A program made the position numbers and the translations under genes. 6,417 nucleotides of DNA from Clostridia bacterium. Its GTDB lineage: Bacteria; Bacillota; Clostridia; Christensenellales; Borkfalkiaceae. The DNA lies in assembly GCA_017457345.1 (NCBI GenBank), contig JAFTHR010000087.1:1-6417 (forward strand), in the 5' to 3' direction. Positions 1 to 4,071 of the stretch are shown here, piece by piece. The notes below the pieces were generated by a model. The model worked only from the letters and a program-made list of their open reading frames with translations. It was not told where the DNA came from and did no database searches. How positions within the stretch are numbered: position 1 is the first letter of the stretch; each line of letters starts with the position of its first letter.

Positions 1-13
1 CAAATCAATCCTT

Positions 14-19
14 TATAAT
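14..19 (+). promoter_or_regulatory. Predicted -10 box for the small RNA at 28-118
   Basis: A perfect TATAAT lies 8 bases before the first base of the long terminal helix of the RNA at 28-118, which is where a sigma-A transcript would be expected to start. The -35 box would fall at or before the window edge and cannot be judged. Confidence 0.5.
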
Positions 20-27
20 AAGAAATA

Positions 28-118
28 GAAAGTGTTTGGCTCGGTGTTGCGATATTCGCTCCGTCCTTGTAGCCCCCACGCAAAGAGGCTTAATTGCTCG
101 TGGCACTTTCTTTTTTTT
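28..118 (+). ncRNA. Candidate structured small RNA, three-way junction, unknown family
   Basis: The stretch folds by eye into a closed three-way junction. P1 is a perfect 7-bp helix of GAAAGTG (28-34) with CACTTTC (104-110). Inside it, hairpin P2 pairs GGCT (38-41) with AGCC (71-74), then CGG (42-44) with CCG (61-63), then GCGA (49-52) with TCGC (56-59). Hairpin P3 pairs CCAC (76-79) with GTGG (100-103) and GCAA (80-83) with TTGC (94-97), and it abuts P1 directly. Eight T follow P1 (111-118), so P1 plus the T run works as an intrinsic terminator, and a TATAAT box sits just upstream. I do not recognise the family: the conserved marks of SRP RNA, tmRNA, 6S RNA and tRNA are absent. It could also be a leader attenuator for a lost gene downstream, since the remnant at 173-449 follows on the same strand. 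Confidence 0.55.
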
Positions 119-149
119 ATGCTCCGTTACTTGCGGGGCTTTTTCTTTT
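112..149 (+). repeat. Left arm of 38-bp inverted repeat carrying a terminator
   Basis: This arm matches the reverse complement of 906-943 at 36 of 38 positions, with mismatches only in the hairpin loop (130 and 133). Each arm holds a T run, the hairpin GCTCCG-loop-CGGGGC and a second T run. The arms point toward each other and bound a 756-bp interval. Each arm directly follows a candidate small RNA. Confidence 0.85.
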
Positions 150-151
150 TT
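121..151 (+). terminator. Intrinsic terminator, + strand
   Basis: GCTCCG (121-126) pairs with CGGGGC (134-139), with one G-U pair and a 7-base loop, followed by TTTTT C TTTTTT (140-151). It backs up the terminator formed by P1 of the small RNA at 28-118, giving two terminators in tandem. Confidence 0.75.
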
Positions 152-172
152 ATAAATTGCTTGAAGTCTGTT

Positions 173-449
173 AAATTTTCGGCTATCTTAAGTTACCACA
201 CGAATTATAGACGTAAAACTTCAAGTAGTGATGCTATTGAATACATAACCTTTACTCATTCCCCCGAAGTAGATTTAGGAAATAAAAAGGTACGTACTGT
301 TCCATTATTGGATAATATAAGTCCTGCGGAACAACGTAAGAATAAAGTACAAGGCAAGAAGTTTGGTGAAAACCGTTCTTATGCCTACCCCAAAGTTTTT
401 GTAGGAAAGCGTAAAGGTATTTGAAGAAAACAAAGACAAGGTCGAATAA
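173..449 (+). pseudogene. Remnant of an unrecognised gene, 5'-truncated and frameshifted
   Basis: The frame with codons starting at 173 reads protein-like text (for example DAIEYITFTH, then VPLLDNISPAEQ, then RSYAYPKVFVGKR) and runs to a TGA at 422-424. Moving one base near 414 continues it as KVFEENKDKVE and stops at 447-449, so a one-base frameshift near 410-416 is likely. There is no start codon or ribosome binding site for this segment. The same open frame runs back through the terminator and small RNA upstream, which are not coding, so the true 5' limit is unknown. The composition (lysine, acidic and aromatic residues; more AT-rich than the aro genes) suggests a phage or mobile-element gene. 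I cannot name the family. The fragment at 745-924 may be from the C-terminus of a relative. Confidence 0.45.
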
Positions 450-464
450 ATGGGATATGAAAAA

Positions 465-541
465 AATTATAAAAAATAGTGGGCAACTACATAAGTAGTT
501 CCCACTTTAGATATGAGATATCTAGTGTCAAACACGATGAC
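465..541 (-). ncRNA. Candidate ~75-nt small RNA from repeat copy A promoter
   Basis: On the - strand, a TTGACT-N17-TATAAT promoter ends at 548, so transcription should begin near 541. The RNA would contain three hairpins in a row: GTGT-TTG-ACAC; the palindrome TAGATAT-GAG-ATATCTA (508-524); and a 12-bp stem with one bulge (478-506) followed by TTTTTT (476-471) and a second T run (466-460). The promoter-to-terminator span is about 75 nt and holds no convincing reading frame. It may be a genuine small RNA, or the leftover leader of a deleted gene. Confidence 0.4.
471..506 (-). terminator. Intrinsic terminator, - strand
   Basis: AGTGGG (478-483) pairs with CCCACT (501-506), and AACTAC (485-490) with GTAGTT (495-500). 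The loop is four bases and C484 is a single bulge. On the - strand the stem is followed by A and six T (477-471), then ATAA and more T. There is no T run on the + strand, so it acts on - strand transcripts. Confidence 0.7.
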
Positions 542-547
542 GGTATT

Positions 548-576
548 ATTATATGCGATAATTTAAAAAAAGTCAA
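548..576 (-). promoter_or_regulatory. Sigma-A promoter in repeat copy A
   Basis: On the - strand, TTGACT (576-571) and a perfect TATAAT (553-548) are separated by 17 bases, which is near the housekeeping consensus. It fires leftward into the candidate RNA that ends at the 478-506 hairpin. Confidence 0.7.
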
Positions 577-658
577 TACTTTTTACCTTTTTTTACTGTT
601 TTCCTTTATTATAACACGAAAAAATTTTAAAATTTTTCGCATTTTTCTCTTGACGTTT

Positions 659-744
659 TCAGCCACCATAATAAGGTAAAACGCTCACCCTACCGCCTGT
701 AAACTCCATTTTATAAACCCCCTTGAACGCCGAATACCGCGCCG
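659..744 (-). pseudogene. 3' fragment of the DUF3343 gene (duplicate)
   Basis: The - strand encodes the last 28 residues of the DUF3343 protein found intact at 1161-1424, in frame to the same TGA, with two amino acid changes (F to V and G to R). The other differences in this coding part are silent. The fragment begins at the repeat junction at 744 and has no start, so it cannot make the protein. The mostly silent changes suggest it came from, or was recently part of, a functional copy in a related strain. Confidence 0.85.
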
Positions 745-924
745 CGGATAACTTCTTTGTATAATAAAGACGGAAAAATGAAGGACGTAATTCCTTCGGC
801 TTCGTATAGAGAAACGGAAGAACTTTCTCCTGTTGATTTCGACAAAAAACGTATCGGTAAGATGTTTGAAGTGTTCCCTAGCGAAAACGTTCCCATTACA
901 GGTGGAAAAGAAAAAGCCCCGTAA
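745..924 (+). pseudogene. C-terminal fragment of an unrecognised gene
   Basis: Starting exactly at the repeat junction, the + strand is open for 59 codons and ends with TAA at 922-924. Protein-like text includes YRETEELSPVDFDKKR and then MFEVFPSENVPITGG. An ATG at 778 would give 48 aa, but no good ribosome binding site precedes it, so I read it as a 5'-truncated gene end rather than a small gene. Its last codons overlap the - strand terminator at 906-934. Both its style and its position after the fragment at 173-449 make it possible that the two are parts of one gene family, perhaps of phage or plasmid origin. That link is inference. Confidence 0.4.
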
Positions 925-934
925 ATAACGGAGC
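906..934 (-). terminator. Intrinsic terminator, - strand (inverted-repeat copy)
   Basis: On the - strand GCTCCG and CGGGGC (934-929 and 921-916) form a stem with a 7-base loop, followed by TTTTT C TTTT (915-906). It is the inverted counterpart of the terminator at 121-151 and lies directly after the terminator at 937-977. Confidence 0.7.
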
Positions 935-943
935 ATAAAAAAA
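906..943 (-). repeat. Right arm of 38-bp inverted repeat
   Basis: Inverted partner of 112-149, 36 of 38 positions identical. The complementary changes fall in the loop of the terminator hairpin, so both copies keep the stem. Confidence 0.85.
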
Positions 944-977
944 GACGCGCTTTGTACAGTGCATACAAAACCGTCTT
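937..977 (-). terminator. Strong intrinsic terminator, - strand
   Basis: On the - strand AAGACG pairs with CGTCTT (977-972 and 947-942) and GTTTTGTA with TACAAAGC (971-964 and 956-949, one G-U pair). There is a single-base bulge at 948 and a 7-base loop. Seven T follow (943-937). The 14-bp stem makes this one of the best terminators in the window. Confidence 0.8.
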
Positions 978-1041
978 CGTGACCCGCAAGCATAACGTAT
1001 TTCAATACGCCCATCAAGGAAGGATTTTTATTCCATTGAAC
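937..1041 (-). ncRNA. Candidate ~105-nt small RNA from repeat copy B promoter
   Basis: The - strand has a consensus promoter (TTGACT 1076-1071, TATAAT 1053-1048) predicting a start near 1041, and a strong terminator ending near 937. Between them lies a hairpin with stem CGTAT/ATACG and a four-base loop (1009-996), then an unpaired-looking stretch, then the 14-bp terminator stem. A TTG/ATG-initiated frame from 1017 runs off through both terminators and has no ribosome binding site, so I do not call a protein. The RNA shares no visible sequence with the other two candidate RNAs, except that the tandem terminator after it resembles the one after 28-118. Confidence 0.45.
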
Positions 1042-1246
1042 GATATTATTATATGCGACAATTTAGAAAAAGTCAATACTTTTTACCGTTTTTTACTGTT
1101 TTTCTTTATTATAACACGAAAAAAATTTTTAAAATTTTTCGCATTTTTCTCTTGACGTTTTCAGCCACCATAATAAGGTAAAACACTCACCCCACCGCCT
1201 GTAAACTCCATTTTATAAAACCCCTTAAACGCCGAATACCGCGCCG
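1041..1246. repeat. Direct repeat copy B (~206 bp)
   Basis: Partner of 541-744. This copy overlaps the intact DUF3343 gene (its last 28 codons) and the 120 bases beyond its stop, so it is probably the original location. It includes an AT-only palindrome (1117-1141) that might act as a weak terminator for DUF3343, and the leftward promoter. Copies A and B bracket a 296-bp segment (745-1040) of foreign-looking sequence. Confidence 0.92.
1048..1076 (-). promoter_or_regulatory. Sigma-A promoter in repeat copy B
   Basis: On the - strand, TTGACT (1076-1071), a 17-base spacer and TATAAT (1053-1048). Both boxes are identical to those of copy A; only the spacer differs slightly. It fires leftward into the candidate RNA ending near 937. 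Confidence 0.7.
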
Positions 1247-1424
1247 TATGCAACACCGCCCGTGCACGGACGAACTGCCTTGCATCAAACCGCACGCAAA
1301 GCCCGCAGCCTATTTTCGCCTCTTTGGGCGCAGGAACGGTTTCGGCAAAAACCCCGTGGCTTTTTAACCGTTCGCCATAGTCTAGGCATTGCGCTCGCGA
1401 ACGGAACACGGCTATAATCGTCAT
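1161..1424 (-). CDS. DUF3343 protein (putative Se/S carrier-like)
   Basis: The 87-aa product fits the DUF3343 family (Pfam Se_S_carrier) by length and layout: a short first strand (IIAVFRSR, 3-10), a helix (11-23), VPAP (30-33) near the usual proline-rich spot, then the GCGLCVRF motif (39-46) whose Cys40-Gly41 is the family hallmark. A second cysteine (C43) adjoins it. Family members are small, probably cytoplasmic, and proposed to handle sulfur or selenium; the reaction is not proven. The start is fixed: an in-frame TGA (1430-1428) lies two codons upstream. AGGAGG (1442-1437) is 12 bases from this ATG, but only 5 bases from an out-of-frame ATG at 1431. The gene diverges from a cysteine desulfurase, which fits a sulfur donor/carrier pairing. 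Its 3' end is duplicated at 659-744. Confidence 0.8.
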   Translation of the reverse strand: MTIIAVFRSRAQCLDYGERLKSHGVFAETVPAPKEAKIGCGLCVRFDARQFVRARAVLHTARYSAFKGFYKMEFTGGGVSVLPYYGG

Positions 1425-1430
1425 TTGTCA

Positions 1431-1461
1431 TTTACACCTCCTAACGGAATACTATATTATA
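1431..1461. promoter_or_regulatory. Divergent promoter region between DUF3343 and desulfurase
   Basis: On the + strand, TTTACA (1431-1436) and TATTAT (1455-1460) are 18 bases apart, one mismatch each from consensus, and would start the desulfurase transcript about 20 bases before its ribosome binding site. On the - strand a perfect TATAAT (1461-1456) lies opposite, with no good -35 at the right distance. The two -10 boxes nearly coincide, so polymerase on one promoter should hinder the other. Confidence 0.5.
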
Positions 1462-1488
1462 TGTAAAAGATACGCAAGGAGTGTGTTT

Positions 1489-2619
1489 ATGATCTATTTG
1501 GACAACGCCGCAACAGGCGGTAGAAAACCAGACGCCGTGCTCTCCGCCGTGCGCTCGGCAATCGTGGTGAGCGCTAACCCCGGGCGAAGCGGACACAAAC
1601 TTTCGCTTGCACTCGCCACGCAAGTTCTTAATTGCAGAAAAGAACTTTCTAATTTTTTTAGCGGCTACGGCTACGAACGGGTTGTGTTTACCAAAAACTG
1701 TACGGAAGCCCTTAACTTAGCGCTACTCGGTACGCTAGAAGAAGGCGATCACGTGGTAGTCACTTGCCTTGAACACAATTCCGTGCTCCGCCCCCTACAC
1801 CACTTAAACAAAACGCGCGGCGTAAGTTATAGCGTTTGCCCTTTAACGAACGGAGAAATCGATCCCGAAAAACTGCTTTCTCTTATTACCGCTCGCACGC
1901 GCGCCGTTGTCGTCACCGCCGCTTCGAACGTGACGGGCGTACTTTGCCCCTTACGAGAAATCGGCAATAAACTACCCGAAAACGTGCTCTTTTTTTGCGA
2001 CGGCGCACAGGGCGCGGGGCATTTCCCTATCTCGATGCAGGATTATAAAATAGACGTGCTCACCCTTGCAGGCCACAAAGGATTGATGGGAATTCAAGGG
2101 AGCGGTGCTTTGCTTTTTTCTCCGCGAGTGCAACCAAAGCCCGTGCTATTCGGCGGCACGGGAACAACGAGCCATTTGCTGGAAATGCCCGATTTTTATC
2201 CCGATTGTTTAGAAGCGGGAACACTTTCCTATCCCGCCGTGATTTCTCTTTTAGAAGGCGTGCGGTTTTTAAAGGGGAATATGCCTAAACTCGCAAGCGA
2301 AGTTTTTAATCACACGAAAGCCCTTTGCTCGGCGATGGAGACTTTGCCTGATTATATTTGTTATTCCAAACCCAACCCGTGCGGGATTGTGGCATTTCGT
2401 CACCGCACGCTTCCTTCGGAGTGGGTGGCAACCGAACTTTCCGAGCAGTACGGGATTGCGCTCCGCGGCGGCTTGCATTGCGCCCCGCTTGCACACCAAG
2501 CGCTAGGGAGCGAAGAATACGGCTTGTTGCGCGCTAGTTTTTCCCACTTCAACACCCCCGCCGAGAGAAACGCGCTCTTTACCGCGCTCAAATCCATTGC
2601 TAGGCGTTATAAAGGATAA
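1489..2619 (+). CDS. Cysteine desulfurase family protein (class V aminotransferase fold)
   Basis: The 376-aa PLP enzyme should take sulfur (or selenium) from cysteine (or selenocysteine) as an enzyme-bound persulfide, releasing alanine, in the cytoplasm. Family marks are all present: YLDNAATG (3-10), the PLP-stacking His in LEHNSV (H96), Asn147, the PLP-binding FCDGAQGAGH (D171, Q174), the Schiff-base lysine in AGHKG (K197), and the active-site cysteine in RGGLHCAP (C331), the SufS-like pattern. The layout fits the desulfurase subfamily often found near selenium or sulfur handling genes (TIGR01977-like), rather than IscS/NifS. ATG at 1489 is chosen because AAGGAG (1476-1481) sits 7 bases before it; a GTG at 1483 is too close. 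Next to it is the divergent DUF3343 gene. No Suf or Isc scaffold genes are nearby, so its acceptor is unknown. It is followed by a terminator. Confidence 0.9.
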   Translation: MIYLDNAATGGRKPDAVLSAVRSAIVVSANPGRSGHKLSLALATQVLNCRKELSNFFSGYGYERVVFTKNCTEALNLALLGTLEEGDHVVVTCLEHNSVLRPLHHLNKTRGVSYSVCPLTNGEIDPEKLLSLITARTRAVVVTAASNVTGVLCPLREIGNKLPENVLFFCDGAQGAGHFPISMQDYKIDVLTLAGHKGLMGIQGSGALLFSPRVQPKPVLFGGTGTTSHLLEMPDFYPDCLEAGTLSYPAVISLLEGVRFLKGNMPKLASEVFNHTKALCSAMETLPDYICYSKPNPCGIVAFRHRTLPSEWVATELSEQYGIALRGGLHCAPLAHQALGSEEYGLLRASFSHFNTPAERNALFTALKSIARRYKG

Positions 2620-2628
2620 AAATAAGCA

Positions 2629-2665
2629 CCTGCCCGTGCCTTTTTGGCTACGGGCAGGCGTTTTT
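2629..2665. terminator. Strong terminator between convergent genes, probably bidirectional
   Basis: CCTGCCCGT (2629-2637) pairs perfectly with ACGGGCAGG (2650-2658), and GCC/GGC extends the stem inward around a TTTTT loop with one bulged T (2649). On the + strand TTTTT follows at 2661-2665, ending the desulfurase mRNA 10 bases after its stop codon. On the - strand the stem is followed by TGCTTATTTTT, which could also end the small gene at 2668-2979. Confidence 0.88.
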
Positions 2666-2667
2666 CG

Positions 2668-2979
2668 TTAAGGAATTGCTTTTAATTTATCGATAATCAC
2701 TTTTAATCTACGCCGTTGAAAAGCATCTAACATAGGGGAAAACTGACGGTAAAACTCGTCTATTTCCTCATTGGAAAGCGTGCCGTTTTTCTTGCTTTCT
2801 TCCGCCTGTTTTAAAATGCTTGCAAGCATTTCACCGTTGCTTTTTCCACGATACGCCGAAGCGATTTTTTTCGTTAAATCCGCCGCTGCGCTCGCACTCT
2901 CCGCGCTTGCCGTTTCCGCCGCTATTTTTTGGAGCGTTTCTTCTTCGCTCGCGCCTTGATAGTCTTTAAAACTTTTCAT
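2668..2979 (-). CDS. Small hypothetical protein, helical, 103 aa
   Basis: I do not recognise a named family. The product is soluble and highly charged, with no signal peptide, membrane segment or cysteine. It appears almost wholly helical: an Ala/Ser/Glu-rich stretch (15-45), a lysine-rich middle, then LSNEEIDEFYRQFSPMLDAF (68-87) and a basic C-terminal helix with QRRRLKVIIDKLK. The last third resembles short helical proteins of Clostridia that end in a similar SPML...QR...L motif, but I know no function for them. GGGGGG lies 6 bases before the ATG and serves as the ribosome binding site. It converges on the desulfurase across a shared terminator and diverges from the 107-aa gene at 3060. Confidence 0.7.
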   Translation of the reverse strand: MKSFKDYQGASEEETLQKIAAETASAESASAAADLTKKIASAYRGKSNGEMLASILKQAEESKKNGTLSNEEIDEFYRQFSPMLDAFQRRRLKVIIDKLKAIP

Positions 2980-3014
2980 GATATCCCCCCGAAAAAAAGA
3001 TTTTCCTTATATCC

Positions 3015-3050
3015 TATTCCACAGAACAATTTTTCGTGTATTTTGGAATA
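3015..3050. promoter_or_regulatory. Inverted repeat in a divergent gap, possible operator
   Basis: TATTCCA (3015-3021) and TGGAATA (3044-3050) form a perfect 7-bp inverted repeat with 22 bases between them, in the 80-bp gap shared by two divergent small genes. It could bind a dimeric regulator of both. I see no clear consensus promoter on either strand, and a repeat this short may occur by chance in AT-rich DNA. Confidence 0.25.
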
Positions 3051-3059
3051 TATTGTACT

Positions 3060-3383
3060 ATGGAAACTATCGTTCTTATTTTGCTTTACTACCTTTCACA
3101 AAACCCCGACTTCCCCGATAAAATTAAGCCCTTTTTAACCCAACTCAACGATTCGAAAAAAATGTTGGATTTTTTAGGGGATTTATCGAAATTCCAAAAT
3201 CTTTTTTCCTCTTTAAAAACGGAAAATAAAACGGAAGAACCGGCACCCGACGGCGCTCACGAACCCGTGCAAAATCCGCCACCGCCGCCTGAAAAAGAAA
3301 AATCGCAATCCCCCACCAAGGGAATTGCGAACGAATTTATTGAAGGAAAATTAGAAGAATACTTTTCGCGAGTTAAACGATAG
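3060..3383 (+). CDS. Small hypothetical protein with proline-rich linker, 107 aa
   Basis: I do not recognise a family. From the ATG at 3060 the protein has a hydrophobic first helix (ETIVLILLYYLS, 2-13), which is too short for a sure membrane anchor. A helical segment through about residue 60 follows, then a Pro/Glu linker with five consecutive prolines (about 79-85), and a charged C-terminal helix (EFIEGKLEEYFSRVKR). A GTG at 3036 would add eight residues. Neither start has a strong ribosome binding site: GGAA lies about 11 bases before the ATG. The gene diverges from the 103-aa gene, and the two may work together. Its last 11 bases overlap the end of the convergent dehydrogenase gene, and its linker coding region contains the aro operon's terminator in reverse. 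Confidence 0.6.
   Translation: METIVLILLYYLSQNPDFPDKIKPFLTQLNDSKKMLDFLGDLSKFQNLFSSLKTENKTEEPAPDGAHEPVQNPPPPPEKEKSQSPTKGIANEFIEGKLEEYFSRVKR
3292..3330 (-). terminator. Terminator of the aro operon, inside a convergent gene
   Basis: TCGCAAT (3303-3309) pairs perfectly with ATTGCGA (3324-3330), and after one mismatch CCC (3311-3313) pairs with GGG (3320-3322) around a 6-base loop. On the - strand the stem is followed by TTTTT C TTTTT (3302-3292). It lies about 43 bases past the stop of the dehydrogenase gene, the last gene of the operon. On the + strand there is no T run, so the convergent 107-aa gene should be read through. Confidence 0.8.
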
Positions 3384-4071
3384 AAAAACCGCCGTTTACG
3401 GGAATATCTATCCCGTTCACGTATTCGTTCTCTTCTAAAAAAATCACCGCTTGGGCAACTTCTTCCGCCGCGCCAAGCCTACCCGCCGTGGTCTCTTCTG
3501 CCATAGCGGACTTTTCTTGCGGACTAAAACGTGCGTTCATATCCGTATCGATAACGCCGGGGGACACGCAATTTACGCGCACTCCCGAATAACCGAGTTC
3601 TTTTGCAAGTGATTTCGTAAAACCTATCACCGCCGCCTTAGAAGCCGCGTACACGCTTTCGCAACTTGCCCCCACTTCTCCCCACACGGAAGAAACGTTC
3701 ACGATAAGCCCGTTCTTTTTGGCGATCATTCCCTTTGCCGCTTCCCGCGCGCAAACGAACGAACCGAATACGTTCACGCCGAACACGCGGTCGAACTCCT
3801 CTTTGGTAAAATCTTGTATTTGCGAAAAATGCGAAACGCCAGCGTTATTCACAAGAATATCTACTCCGCCGATCTCGCGGAAAAGGTTTACCACTTGTTG
3901 CTCGTTTGAAACGTCCGCCTGCACCGTTTTTACGCCGAGTTTTTCCATCTCGCTAGCCGCTTGCACGTTCTTTTCGTAAGTGGCGTACACCATGTAATTT
4001 TTCTTTAAAAAGGCAAGCGCGATCGCTTTTCCTATACCGCGAACGCCGCCCGTCACTAATACCTTTTTCAT
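3373..4071 (-). CDS. Short-chain dehydrogenase/reductase, FabG-like
   Basis: This 232-aa cytoplasmic NAD(P)-dependent oxidoreductase is a classical SDR of normal length. TGGVRGIG (7-14) is the nucleotide-binding glycine motif; Arg11 is where FabG has the arginine that favours NADPH. ADV (52-54), NNAG (75-78), and the catalytic tetrad N100, S128, Y141, K145 are all in place, followed by PGVIDT (171-176). The closest well-known type is 3-oxoacyl-ACP reductase, but no fatty acid gene is nearby and the substrate cannot be read from sequence. Its ATG overlaps the aroK stop as ATGA, and AGGA lies 8 bases upstream within aroK, so it is probably translationally coupled to aroK. It is the last gene of the aro operon. 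Its stop overlaps the convergent 107-aa gene by 11 bases. Confidence 0.88.
   Translation of the reverse strand: MKKVLVTGGVRGIGKAIALAFLKKNYMVYATYEKNVQAASEMEKLGVKTVQADVSNEQQVVNLFREIGGVDILVNNAGVSHFSQIQDFTKEEFDRVFGVNVFGSFVCAREAAKGMIAKKNGLIVNVSSVWGEVGASCESVYAASKAAVIGFTKSLAKELGYSGVRVNCVSPGVIDTDMNARFSPQEKSAMAEETTAGRLGAAEEVAQAVIFLEENEYVNGIDIPVNGGFSIV

Larger units (their letters stand above)
541..744. repeat. Direct repeat copy A (~204 bp)
   Basis: This copy matches 1041-1246 at about 95% (roughly nine substitutions and two extra A/T bases in copy B's homopolymers). Read on the - strand it holds the last 28 codons and stop of the DUF3343 gene, an AT-only imperfect palindrome (617-639) and a consensus promoter. 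The match ends sharply at 744, where copy B continues into DUF3343 coding sequence and copy A changes to an unrelated gene fragment. The repeat period is about 500 bp. Confidence 0.92.

Noticed and set aside
28..118. The structured RNA as a tRNA, small SRP RNA, 6S RNA or tracrRNA
   Set aside because: There is no T-arm or anticodon arm, no SRP tetraloop signature, it is too short for 6S RNA, and there is no Cas gene or CRISPR repeat nearby.
32..424. A 130-codon open frame on the + strand read as one intact gene
   Set aside because: Its first third runs through the candidate RNA's helices and a terminator hairpin (giving runs of Phe), it lacks a ribosome binding site, and its real-looking coding part is frameshifted near 414. 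Only the later part was kept, as a remnant.
478..524. Two successive palindromes as CRISPR repeats
   Set aside because: They differ in sequence, occur once each, and have no regular spacers. The first is better explained as a - strand terminator.
479..679. + strand open frames inside the direct repeats (479-679 and 952-1155)
   Set aside because: Both are Phe/Ile/Lys-rich readings of the AT-rich promoter and palindrome DNA, similar to each other only because the DNA is repeated.
685..1017. Overlapping - strand open frames of 110 and 92 codons
   Set aside because: They span two terminators and the repeat junction, lie antisense to the fragment at 745-924 and have no ribosome binding site. They are open by chance.
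1441..1623. - strand 60-codon frame over the desulfurase start
   Set aside because: It lies opposite the desulfurase N-terminal motif YLDNAATG and its promoter, with no ribosome binding site or family resemblance.
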